From assembly GCF_000835495.1 (NCBI RefSeq), contig NW_015622541.1:6262001-6326000 (forward strand): DNA of 64,000 nt, given 5' to 3'. The translations under genes were made by a program, and so were the position numbers. This document shows, in pieces, positions 32,869 to 43,627 of this stretch. Positions within the stretch are counted from its first letter, which is position 1. Each line of letters begins with the position of its first letter. Below the pieces are notes generated by a model. It did not search any database, was not told the DNA's origin, and worked only from the letters and a program-made list of their open reading frames with translations. Source of the DNA: Cladophialophora immunda. Lineage: Eukaryota > Ascomycota > Eurotiomycetes > Chaetothyriales > Herpotrichiellaceae.

Positions 32869-34897
32869 ATGTACGACTATGCACTGGTGTACGTACCTGT
32901 TACCTCTGGGCCCCCTTGCCCCTCCAAGTTCTGATATGTGTTGTGTCCGCAATAGTCACGTCGTTTACACCATCCCTCTCGCGATAGCCTTGTCTATTAT
33001 CCTGGGACCTCTGTTGACGCGACGGGATATTTACAAGATATGCTTCCTTCAACTTGTCGCTGTCACATATACAATTCCCTGGTGAGTGCAAGCTCGACAT
33101 CTATTCTTGCGAAATGCTGACGGCTCAAGGGATTCGTACCTTATCAGAACCAGGATCTGGAGTATGCCAGTTTATTCCCTTCTTGGTACTGGGTCTCGCA
33201 CATGGTACTAACTTTTGCCAAGCATACCCCCAAGATGTCATTATAGGACCAACTCTGTTTGATATTCCTGCCGAAGAGGTCTTCTTCTTTAGCATTCAGA
33301 CTTACATTGTAAGCGCTTGCCTCTGGTTTGTGTACAGTCACAATTGCTAATCCTGAACCAGACCACTTGCCTCCAGATCCTTCTCAGCAAGCCAGTGCTC
33401 ACTGCAATTCACCTGCATAATGAAGCCGACCTACTGGACCCCACTAGCAAGTCTCTGCCAATCTGGAAGCGAGCAGGGCAGCTCGTTTTCGGGTTGGGCT
33501 CGGTAATTCCGATCCTTCTGCGAGAAAGCAATAACGAAGGCCATTACATGCGACTCATTTTGATATGGGCATGCCCAGTAATGTTGATGCTCTGGTCATT
33601 CGCTTACCAATTACTTCTCACGTTGCCATGGACAACGACCTGGTTACCTATCGCTGCACCGACATTATATCTGTGGATCGTTGATACTTTGGCCCTACGA
33701 AGGGGCACCTGGAGCATCGAGTCAGGCACAAAGCTCGGGATTCAAGTTTGGCCCCATCTGGAACTGGAAGAGGCCGTCTTCTTCCTTCTGACAAACGCCC
33801 TTGTGGTATGGGGTGCGACTGCCTTCGACAATGCCGTGGCTATTCTCGACTCCTTCCCTAGTCGTTTCCCTATGGTCCCCGGCATTCCACCTCCGACGAC
33901 GATGTTCAAAGCTCTATTTCTGGCCACATCCAAATATGAAACCAGGCGTCTCCAGGGCTTACGGAATGCACTGATGGTCCTTGCTAAGAAAAGCAGATCA
34001 TTCTACCTAGCATCGGGTGTCTTTGCGGGTCGTCTGAGGATTGACTTAATACTTCTCTATGCGTTTTGCAGAGTGGCTGACGATTTGATTGACGATGCGC
34101 CTTCTGCAGCTGAGGCAAGTAAATGGGTGCAACATTTCACCAATTTCCTCGATATTGCGTATTCACCGAAAAGGGATGAGAAGCGGTTGCAGCAGGCTCT
34201 GGACCCATTCCCGCCCGAGGCACAGTCTATCCTACTATTCCTCCCGACGGACAAGTTACCTTCGGGGCCACTCTATTCGCTCCTTGACGGGTTCCGGATC
34301 GACCAGAAATTTTTCGACGCCGAATCTAGAGAGCACCCCCCAATCAAAACTTTTGCCGACCTAGAGCGATATGCAAGTTGTGTTGCAGGCACGGTTGGTG
34401 AACTCTGTTTAAATCTTGTCTATTATCATGACCCCGATCAAGGAGCTTCCACAGAGACCAAACGAAGGTGTCTTGCTGCTGGTGCGAAAATGGGCCGTGC
34501 ACTGCAATACGTCAACATTGTCCGAGATGTCAAGACAGACGCCGATGCTGGACGATGCTACATTCCTAGCGAATGGCTCGAGAAATCGACGCAACGTTCA
34601 GCCGAAACTCGAGCCGAGCAAATTCCGCATCCCCGGAAGAGGATATTGGATCTTGCATTCGCCATCTATGCCAACAACAGAGATGCAATCGAAGCGCTGC
34701 CCTACTACGCGCGAGGTGGCATCCGTGTCGCCGTCGAGAGTTACATGGAAATTGGCAGGGTGATGCGTGAGCGCATGCGACAAGGCAGGCCTTTGGAATT
34801 TGCTGGCGGCGGTAAGAAGGGTCGTTCTAGCGTACCCAAGTCGAGGAGGATATGGGTTGGATGGAAGACAATGATGGGAAGGCGGGGCGCTGTGTGA
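32869..34897 (+). CDS. carRA: Bifunctional lycopene cyclase / phytoene synthase
   Basis: CDS join(32869..32888,32956..33081,33130..33161,33223..33308,33362..34897), 599 residues, close to the roughly 600 of Neurospora AL-2. The N-terminal half is the membrane-bound CrtYc/d-type cyclase that closes beta-rings on lycopene or other psi-ends. It starts MYDYALV and contains IPAEEVFFF near residue 75 and LELEEAVFF near residue 222, the two conserved Glu motifs of the duplicated halves. The C-terminal half condenses two geranylgeranyl-PP into phytoene. It has the Mg-binding DDLIDD at 328-333 and the second Asp motif DVKTDAD at 477-483. The first four exons are tiny and were placed by restoring the family sequence; intron 3 has a perfect TACTAAC branch site. 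It heads the carRA-carB-opsin series. Confidence 0.93.
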
Positions 34898-35348
34898 TAG
34901 CGGAGGTTTATCGCTCTCACCGTTCATGTTCATAGCTCGGTGTTAGACGAGAGACTCATTGAGGTCTATTTGAGAGGATGCATTGAAGGTCGAGGTTGCT
35001 GCGAACTAGCGTGCGGGGACGACGCTCCTCGAGCTCAGATCCGCATCCTGCAGCTTGGGTTTGAAACTCCCTGCGTTAATCTTTGCCAATTTTTTTGTTA
35101 CCACGACCGTGAACTGTTTACCATTTGGACGCGATCACAATCCAAATGGATCTGATTGTCACGCTCAGTATGGGCTGTGTACCGATTGAGCCCGCCAGTA
35201 GTGGCATGCTGATGTCTTGGTAGCCAAAGTCATGCTGTCATTGACTCTGCGCCCCTGCGCCAACATAGCATGGACCATGTCCCTAACTGGTCCCTACCTG
35301 CTTCTCAACCTCTGAATCTCCGTCGATCTTGAGGATAGGTTCCGAGAT
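34898..35348. other. carRA-carB intergenic region
   Basis: 450 bases holding the carRA 3' end and the carB promoter. GATC cores occur in ACGCGATCACAATCC and ATGGATCTG near 35130-35153 and in CGTCGATCTTG near 35323. No gene. Confidence 0.45.
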
Positions 35349-37180
35349 ATGAACAAGCCAAAAAGCGCTGTCATCATAGGTAAGATTGTGTGACTGGGTC
35401 TATGCTGGCCTTCATCAGTACTGATTCCGAGACAATAGGCGCGGGGGCCGGAGGCATTGCCAGCGCTGCCAGGCTTGCCAAAGCCGGTTTCCGAGTAACT
35501 GTACTTGAGAAAAACGACCATACTGGTGGACGCTGCAGCTTGATATACGACGACGGCTACCGGTTCGATCAAGGCCCTTCTCTCCTCCTGCTGCCCGACC
35601 TGTTCGAGGAAACCTTTCGCGATCTGGATACGTCTCTCGAGGCCGAAGGGGTCGAGTTGCTCAAATGCGAGCCCAACTACAATGTCTGGTTCGGCGACGG
35701 GGAGTGCATCGAGCTGTCCACGGATGTTGCCAGGATGAAGAAGACGATCGAGCGTTGGGAAGGGAAAGAAGGTTTCGAGAGATACCTCGCTTGGATGAAG
35801 GAGGCCCACGTCCACTACGAGGCTAGTGTCGTTCATGTGCTGAGGAAGAACTTTTCCACAATCTGGGCGATGGCTCGTCCGAGCTTCTTGCCCTACCTCC
35901 TGGCCTTGCACCCTTTCGAGAGCATCTGGAATCGGGCAGCGCGATATTTCCTGACGGAGCGACTGAGGAGAGCATTCACTTTTGGAAGCATGTATATGGG
36001 CATGAGTCCCTTTGAAGCTCCTGGCACCTACAGCCTGCTCCAGTATACTGAGCTGGCGGAAGGCATATGGTCAGTCTCGAGTCATAGAACCATTTTGGTG
36101 AGTTGGTCTCTAACGAGCGCCCAGGTATCCAAGAGGCGGGTTTCATCAAGTCTTGGACGCTTTGGTCAGAGTTGGGCAGCGTCTCGGAGTCGAGTACAGA
36201 CTGTCGACACCAGTCGCTCGGGTGAACATCGATGGATATTCCCAACGCGCGACGGGCGTCACGCTGGCTTCTGGAGAAGTTGTGACCGCCGATATCGTCT
36301 TGGTCAATGCCGATCTCGTCTACGCCTACAACGAGTTGCTACCCCCTTCTCATCAAGCAACAACATTGTCGAAGAAACCGGCTTCATGTTCCAGTATCTC
36401 ATTCTACTGTAAGTCCGCCGCTACAGAGTCCTTGCATATCCCAAGCTAAGCCGTTCAGGGTCAATGGACAAGGTGGTCCCTGAACTCCACACGCACAACG
36501 TCTTCTTGGCAGATGACTACCAAGACAGCTTCGACGACATCTTCAAGCGACAGCAGATTCCCAAAGAACCCTCATTCTACGTCAATGTGCCCTCGCGCGT
36601 CGACCCCAGCGCCGCTCCCAAGGATCGAGACAGCGTGGTGGTGCTCGTCCCATGTGGTCATCTACTGGAGGGAGAGGCTGGCGGGGGACTCAACCCGCAC
36701 AGCGCACAAGATTGGCAGGCCATGGTTACGAGAGCTCGGCATGCAGTGTTCGAAACGATCCGCCTCCGGACAGGTGCCGATCTTCAATCCCACGTGGCTC
36801 ACGAGATAATCAATACGCCGAGCACGTGGAAGGACAGGTTCAATCTTGACCGGGGAGCCATTCTTGGATTGAGCCACTCGTTCTTCAATGTGCTCAGCTT
36901 CAGGCCAGGAACGAAGCACACGGCAATAGGGGGGGTGTACTTTGTTGGAGCCAGCACCCACCCGGGAACAGGAGTGCCGATTGTGCTGGCTGGGAGCAAG
37001 ATCACAACCGAACAAATACTCGATGACCTTGGTATGATCAAGCCATGGTCTCCAGGCACTCACAGGACGAGGGTGGTAAGCGATCTGGACAAGTGGGGAA
37101 AGCGACCTCTGGATCTGGTGCACACCCTCATTGCCATGTTCTTTGCGTTGTTGGTGGTGCTTATGCTTGCAGCTAGATGA
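35349..37180 (+). CDS. carB: Phytoene desaturase
   Basis: CDS join(35349..35379,35439..36069,36125..36408,36459..37180), 555 residues. It belongs to the CrtI-type FAD desaturase family, which introduces four or five double bases of unsaturation into phytoene to give lycopene or 3,4-didehydrolycopene (the torulene route). The N-terminal dinucleotide fold spans the first intron: AVIIG then AGAGGIASAARLAKAGF. It is followed by HTGGRCSL and the AEGIWYPRGGFHQVLDAL motif restored across intron 2. The SISFYW-SMDKVVPELH motif is restored across intron 3. The C-terminal flavin region has VYFVGASTHPGTGVPIVLAGSK, and a hydrophobic tail (LVHTLIAMFFALLVVLML) should anchor it to membrane. It is a little shorter than Neurospora AL-1 and near Fusarium CarB. 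Between carRA and the opsin gene on the same strand. Confidence 0.95.
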
Positions 37181-38582
37181 TGCGATATAGAACTGGGTCG
37201 GCCATAGACAGCGAGGACATGTATGACACGTTGTTTTCCATTTCCTCGACAGGAAACAGGACATGAACCGATTCCCCAGTCCAAGTCCTTGGTATCTACC
37301 TACATGCTCCATGCTTGTAAAGCTCTCTCCGCCTGCAGCCTCGTGCCGTTGTGGCGCCTCGACTGCCCAGCCACGGGACGCAAAACAGCAAGAGCATACT
37401 AACCACTAACTGCATGTGGTAAGCCGACCGCATTGGACATCCCGGCGAGCCGGATCATGCTCCGGGATGATTTAGTCAGCACAGCCATGACCTCATCTTG
37501 TGACAAGCAGCACCAGCGCCAAGGGCGTCGATCATCAGGGAACCACCGGGAAACTCCGGCGAATCACATGCGTCATGGCGGCTCCTAACCTCCCAAACGT
37601 TTTTGCGGTAGAGCCTTGCTCCCAGCAGTTCCGACACAAATGCCTCTGACTAAACCTCTGCAGGATGACTTGGTGTTGCGCTGGCCTTTCTCGTCTGAGG
37701 TAGTGAGATGGCCTTGATGAGGGCCCCTGGGCCGTTTTCGCTGACATCTTACGATCGCCCACCAATGCCGGATAAGCCTAACGCCAGCTGTCTTCGCAAT
37801 TTTCTCCGGTTCGCCACAGGAATGGAAGTCCGACCTCCTGATTGAGCCCAGTCCATCCCTCAACCAGGTCAAGGCGGTCTGCACTAGACATCAGCCTGCA
37901 TTTGCTGTCAATAAGTCGAAGCCGACGACATCCGAGCGCGAAATGGTTTGTCGGAACCATCGAATGACAGTCACGGTAGCCTCAACAAATCTCAGACCAC
38001 CACGAATGCAGCCGGGGCGTTTGGACTAACCAGCCCTGAACGCTGCGTCCAGTGATCGTTCAATGCGAAGTTTCCGATGCCAACAGCAAGGCGAGCTAAT
38101 GCGTGGGTGGCTTGGTGACGGTCACCTGTTTGGGGAGATGAAAACAAAGAACCAACTGGGGTCGAGCCAGAGCCTTGCAGCTCCATGGGCAGATGACCCT
38201 CCCCAGATGAGAAAATCTTGCAGGGCAGCTTACATTCTGCCAGAAGATTCCCCTGACGCCCGGCTGCTGCGGCAGCGTCAAGACATGGAGAACTCTCGAG
38301 GAATCGCCGGGAATGCTTGTTTTCAATGCAGCATACCGTTTTCTGTTGACTGATCGAAGCGAATCGACGTCACGTTGCTGCCATCCGTGAGAGTCCGTAT
38401 CTCAAAGGGCACGAGACGCTCATCTATTAAACCCCCCCCTTCGCTCCGGAACACCATAGCCATTCTCACTTCCATCAGCACAATCGCGACCTAGGAGGCC
38501 AACAGTCCTTTTTGCAAATCCAGTCCCATCACTTTTCATCGACCCCGCGACAAAACCACCCGCACCAACCACTTTTCTCAAG
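37181..38582. promoter_or_regulatory. carB-opsin intergenic region with opsin promoter
   Basis: 1.4 kb without a supported gene. The last 250 bases carry a GATCGA and a CRE-like ACGTCA (38352-38372) and a C/T-rich leader just before the opsin ATG. Confidence 0.45.
38352..38372. promoter_or_regulatory. GATCGA plus ACGTCA pair upstream of opsin
   Basis: GATCGA (38352-38357) is the core reported for White Collar complex sites, and ACGTCA (38367-38372) is a CRE/bZIP-type core. They lie about 210-230 bases upstream of the opsin start. The role is inferred from motif identity alone. Confidence 0.33.
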
Positions 38583-39617
38583 ATGGGCAACGACGTCTTC
38601 CGACACAATGGTTTCACCAACACGGTGACGACCAACAACCACATCACTGCCGCTGGCAGCGATTGGTACTGGACCGTCTGTTCGGTCATGACCGTTTCGA
38701 CTCTCGCCCTCATGGCCCTGTCCTTCTTCAAGCAGCGATCCCAGCGTCTGCTCTACTACATCGCTGCAGGCCTTACTCTGATCCCGGCCATCTCGTACTT
38801 CTGCATGGGTTCCAACCTGGGTTGGACCGCCATCTTGGTTGAATGGGTCCGCAGCGACGCCAACGTTCACGGCGACATGCGCCAGATCTTCTACGTCCGA
38901 TACATCGATTATTTCATCACCGTGCCTCTCTTGTTTACTCTCTTGTTGTTGAGCTGCGGTCTCCCCACCTCAACTCTCCTGTACACCCTGCTCATGGGCG
39001 AGGTTTGGGTCATTATGGCTCTTGTCGGTGCCCTTGTCCACAGCGAATACAAGTGGGGTATGTACTTCCTTCAAAACGTGACATGGTTTGGTAGTTGTTG
39101 CATGGTCGCTAATTCTGGATACCAACAGGTTTCTTCACCTTCGGAACCGTTGCACTCTTGTTCGTCGGCTTCGCCATCATCTATGAGGGACGCGCCTATG
39201 CCCGTACTCTTGGACAAGATATCCTCCGCGTCTACACCGTCTGCTCTGCCTGGGTTGTCTCCCTGTGGATCGTCTACCCCATCATCTGGGGTGTCTCCGA
39301 GGGTGGTAACGTCATCCCTCCGGACTCCGAGGCCGTCGCCTATGGTATCTTGGATATCCTGATCAAACGTAAGTCAAATCACTTCTAAGCAATTCTTCAC
39401 ACATGCTGACGATGGTTGGCCAATAGCCGTCACTGCTGCCTTCCTCATCTGGGGCATGCGCAATGTCGAGATGGAGCGCCTGGGCATCCACATCCGCGAT
39501 GTCAACGCCGCCCCAGGCACTGCTCCTCAAACCGAGAAGGCTGCTGAGGCTGCTGCCGCCGGCGAGGGTGTCACTGCCCCCGCTCCTGCCGACACCACCG
39601 CCACCAGCGCTGTGTAA
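38583..39617 (+). CDS. Microbial rhodopsin (CarO/NOP-1-like) lacking the proton-donor carboxylate
   Basis: CDS join(38583..39057,39129..39368,39427..39617), 301 residues. It is a seven-helix retinal protein of fungal type. In bacteriorhodopsin numbering it keeps R82 (R106 here), counter-ion D85 (D109 in RYIDY), T89 (T113), W182 (W205), Y185 (Y208), P186, W189, E194 (E216), E204 (E226), D212 (D234) and the Schiff-base K216 (K238 in LDILIKP). The D96 position is L120, W86 is Y110 and T90 is V114. Pumping CarO-like proteins as I recall them have Asp or Glu at 96, so a slow photocycle and a sensory or weakly pumping role are inferred. The C-terminal 35 residues are Ala/Pro/Thr-rich. Cluster position next to carotenoid genes fits retinal supply and shared light control. 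Confidence 0.93.
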
Positions 39618-42600
39618 ACGGCTGGCCATGTCGCAGCATTGTCAAGGCCATAGGATCCGATCCGCCCCGTGCTCTGGACTAGCCCAATTTTCGATAAATT
39701 CGACGGACACCGAATCCTCTTCGCCCTGAAATGCTACGAGGGGTTTTTCTTCAGTCCCCCCCCTCATTGTCAAGCCGGAGGTCTCTTACTCTTTTGCCGG
39801 ACCTCACCCAACTCGATACCCAACCTTTTTTTCTTACCAACCCACCCACCCAAAATCAACATATCCGACAATGCGACAGGTCGCTCGTTATAAAGATGAC
39901 TACAGGGGGATTTTCACGAAACGATTAATTACTTAACTAATTCACGGAGTCGTGCAGAATAGGAGAGGGGGAAGGAAGTGTCTGATTAATCACGTCGCGA
40001 CGATACCCAAAGATACCATGTATAAGCATCTCGCCATTGGGGTAACTTGGTACTTGACCTAATAATACCGATACCAATATATAGATCTCATGTAATGTCA
40101 ATGCTACTCCATACTTCTGACGAGTCTGACTGAGCTTATGGTGCTGGGTTCCTAATCTTGCTTGTGCTGGGGGATGCAAGTCCTCGGGCTGGGCTCGCTG
40201 GGTAGACCAAGAACTCGATGATATCTCGTGATCACTTGCCTGTTCGTTCGAGAGCCCGTGACCGGGCGCCCGCTCGACTTTCCCTTTTCGTTCCGCCCGA
40301 GTTCGCAAATTCCCTCAAAATCCCCAAGGGAGGGCCGATTAATGGTACCGACCAACCACCTCTTTTCCCAACATCAGCTTTACGAGTGGTCGGTCCTCGG
40401 TACAGACCACCACGGCAGTATGATTCGCCAAGCGCAATCCACTGCCTCGTACTCGTTGTTCACTCAAGATTGCGCGAAATAGGGGAATGGGCTCCGAGCT
40501 GGAGGGGGGAGCGAGGAAAAAAAGGGAGGCCAGCAGCACGACTGCTTTTTTCCCCAGGAAAAGGATTTCCCAGCCACCACAGATTTCACACCAGGGCTTT
40601 TTTTTGGGCTCCAGTCTTCACTTCTATTCGGTTCTACGAGTATTACTCCCCTATCGTCGTGTGTGGATTCCTTTTGGCTTGGGAGGCTTGAGCCCGAGGT
40701 GTCGCAGAGTGGACACAAACGTGAGCCAGACCCCCTTTTCTCGCTTCGAAAGCTGCTTTGCCCTTTCCAGACTTAGCACGAGTGCGCTTCGGAGATTTTT
40801 CTCTCGCGGCTTTTTATGAGGTGCAGTAGTGTGGGAGGAGCATTCGTAAAAGGGGATTTCTTTCGACCCTTGTGGTTGCTCGAGGGGAAGTTGTGCCGGC
40901 AAACCTTCATTGTTCTTTGACATCCTGGTAATCATACCATCGAAAAGGTGCGTTTCATAAGAGTACGTAAAGGGAATGGAGAGGCCCGGCAGCTCTGTTC
41001 TCCGGTTTGGGGAGCGTACGAGGTATCCTTCAGCCAAACCCGGGGCCAAAGCGATGAGAATGAAAATGAGGATGGATGTCCTCGTGCCTTTGCTGGGGGA
41101 TTCCTTATCGAGAGTGATGGCCTCGGCTTCTTCCCCAGAAGGAAGCGCGCGAAAGAGGTGCATCTCGCTTTTGGTCGATAGTTCGTCGCCGAGATAACGC
41201 AAGCGAGCAAGACAACAGACCGTCTTTTGGACCATCTGTCGACGATTTGGTCAAGCCTGCAGCGTACGAGTAGCTCATCCTGCCGTTGGCCATGCTACCG
41301 CACAGGTCGAGATTGCCAAAAAGACCGTTTTCGATGAAAATCTTCCCCAGAGCAGACGAAATTGGCTACCACCTTGTTTTGCAGATCACCTTCGAGTCTC
41401 TCCGCCCAATGAGGCATCAATTCATTCTCGTATGGAGTGATCAGAACCCCGATTCAGTCATGAAAGTGCACCAGATCCAAACCAACTGTGTTAGGCTGAG
41501 TGTGAGCTGCCCTTCTTTTTGCTAAAGACAGACAATCTTTGAGCGGACACTTGCCGTGGCCCGTGGACGAAGGAACAAGCCGAGAGAAGCCAAGTTCTCT
41601 CCGCGTTCTCGAGAACGGTAAGGGCAGAGCCGATCATGTCGGTCTCGCACCGTTGAGACTGGCCCAAGTTGCACAGAAATCAAACTCGTTCTCGTAGCGA
41701 TGGCAGTAGCGACCATCAACCCCACCCTCTTGACAGGAAAGCCTCTGTCTGGGTATGGGTGTATCTACCGAGTACCTCGTACTCTGTACAATTTCCATCT
41801 TGGAAGCCCACCAGAGGCGAAGTTGGCAGCTTTCTTCTGCTTGGAGAAGCAAAATCAAACCTGGGCCTGGTCAGGGCGACACACAGTTGCCGTCTTGACC
41901 AAACCCACGGCCTCGCGCACACCGCAAATCTCGAACTGCTCTGACCACGACCAACCATCAATCGTCATCGGCAGTTGTCCGGAGGGTTGCAGATGAGGTC
42001 GTGTAATCTGCGCGGCGGCGAGAGGTCCTGATAGCCTGCTGAGAAGACAGCTCCTGGCAACACCAGCGGTAGGTCAAACACAGGTAACGCACGCTGGCCG
42101 GCTCCAGGTGAAATTGCACAGTTCCCGCCGGCGGCTACAAATGAGGTCAAGGGCGAGTCGACCAGAAGGAACCGCTTCAGATTCGGTGCAGGGCCGATCC
42201 GACAGTAGCCCAAGTCGCAGCCAGTGAGAAGCCTCCGAGAGCTCGAGACCGCCCCGATAACGTTGATGTCAGGGGCTAAGGAAAAGGACAAGTAGACGAA
42301 TGGGCAAGGGAGCGCACGGTGGAGGTCGAGGTCGCTGTTTCATCACCTTCTCGCAGATGGAGTTTCCAGTGGAAGGTTGGCGCAGACAAGCAGCAGATGG
42401 GCGCAGATGGGCCGCTTAAAATGAATCTAACCTGACGCTGGTGCCACCCTTAGGCGGTCCTTTAGGGGCTCTTAGCGGGGGTGTCGGGAAATTTGGGCAT
42501 GGCTGGCATTGGCTGGCAGTTGCTGGCAGCGGAGGACAGGCCCGCAGTCGCCCAGGCACAGGCCCAGGAACCCGCCAGGCTCATCCAGGCACAACCACTC

Positions 42601-43234
42601 AGGGGCCGCAGTTTCATCTGCTGTCCCTCCACCTCACTATCCTCTTATCCACCGCTTCTCCACGATCGTCGAACCCTCATCCCAACTCAAATCAGCCAGA
42701 CAACCACTCAACGCCTGCCGCCCTGTCTGTGTTGACACCAGCGCTTTACTCTAATCCGGTTCACCACCGCACGCAATTTACCCGACCTCTACGACGATGC
42801 TACCGCTGCCAGGCCAGCGCTCCACCATGCCCTTGCCCAGCCCGTCAGATATGCTTTTGGCCGCCACATATACTCGTGCGCCTCCCTGCCCATCTCCATG
42901 TGTTGAACCTCTCCTTCCACCGTCGCAGAGTCCCAGGATAGCATATTGCTGTCGTCCGAGTCGCTGAGCTCCCTCTCAGTTCCTATCACGCTCATTCCCC
43001 TTCATTCGAGCAGCGCTCGCTCATCTCGCCTTGCGCGACACCTCTCCAGGACTATAACAGCACATTGACCGACCACGGCAGGTCACCAAACACTCATTTG
43101 AGATTTATACGATACTCGAGACGTCGCAGCGACTATCGGAGAGCGCCCAGGCGCATTCAAAGAACCAAACTGCGGCTCCACGCACACACACAAGACTTGA
43201 TACGATACCATCGTCCAAGACAATCCGAACCAAG
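39618..43234. other. Mostly intergenic, 3.6 kb
   Basis: Between the opsin gene and the GPI-protein gene. One 194-residue minus-strand frame (40651-41235) is listed separately as doubtful. The last 800 bases are the promoter and long C/A-rich leader of the GPI protein, with GCTGGCA-like repeats near 42497-42530 and AGGGG/GGCGG motifs near 42450-42480. Confidence 0.45.
40651..41235 (-). CDS. Doubtful hypothetical ORF, 194 residues
   Basis: A long minus-strand frame with one apolar stretch (SILIFILIALAPGLAEGYL, residues about 53-72), flanked by charged sequence rich in Lys, Glu and Ser. The composition is protein-like, but there is no recognised family, no start-context support and no neighbour logic. 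Treat it as a candidate only. Confidence 0.22.
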   Translation of the reverse strand: MVQKTVCCLARLRYLGDELSTKSEMHLFRALPSGEEAEAITLDKESPSKGTRTSILIFILIALAPGLAEGYLVRSPNRRTELPGLSIPFTYSYETHLFDGMITRMSKNNEGLPAQLPLEQPQGSKEIPFYECSSHTTAPHKKPREKNLRSALVLSLERAKQLSKREKGVWLTFVSTLRHLGLKPPKPKGIHTRR

Positions 43235-43627
43235 ATGCGCTTCAGCTCGGCCATCGCAGCAGTTGCGCTGTTGCTAGCACCAGCAGCTCTTGCTGATATG
43301 CCTCCCGGAGACTGGTCGGGAGAGACCACCATCACAATCACATCCTCTTTCTCCACCACCCTTACCATTACCAAGTATCTCACATATGTGAATGCTTCTA
43401 CCACCAGTTCCGGCTACCATGTCACGCCTACAGGCTGGAACGTCACTTCTACTGCGCCCACGGCTGCAAGCACTATCAACAAGCCAACGTTGACGGCTCC
43501 CGCTACTGCTACCCTCGGCATTTCACCGCCTATCGCTTCTGCAACTGGCGCGGCGAGCGCTCATGAAATCAACTTGGCCGTGGCCGCTCTGGCGGGTGCC
43601 GCTGCCGTCTTCTTGGGCTCGTTATAA
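43235..43627 (+). CDS. Small Ser/Thr-rich GPI-anchored cell-wall protein
   Basis: A single-exon product of 130 residues. It begins with a clear secretion signal (RFSSAIAAVALLLAPAALA, cleavage near residue 20). The body is Thr/Ser-rich, with a Asn-Ala-Ser and a Asn-Val-Thr sequon for N-glycosylation and many likely O-mannosylation sites. It ends in a hydrophobic tail (LAVAALAGAAAVFLGSL) without charged residues after it, preceded by small residues GAASA that suit a GPI omega site. The expected location is the plasma membrane or wall. No enzymatic domain. The ATG follows an AACCAAG context and a long leader. Confidence 0.82.
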   Translation: MRFSSAIAAVALLLAPAALADMPPGDWSGETTITITSSFSTTLTITKYLTYVNASTTSSGYHVTPTGWNVTSTAPTAASTINKPTLTAPATATLGISPPIASATGAASAHEINLAVAALAGAAAVFLGSL

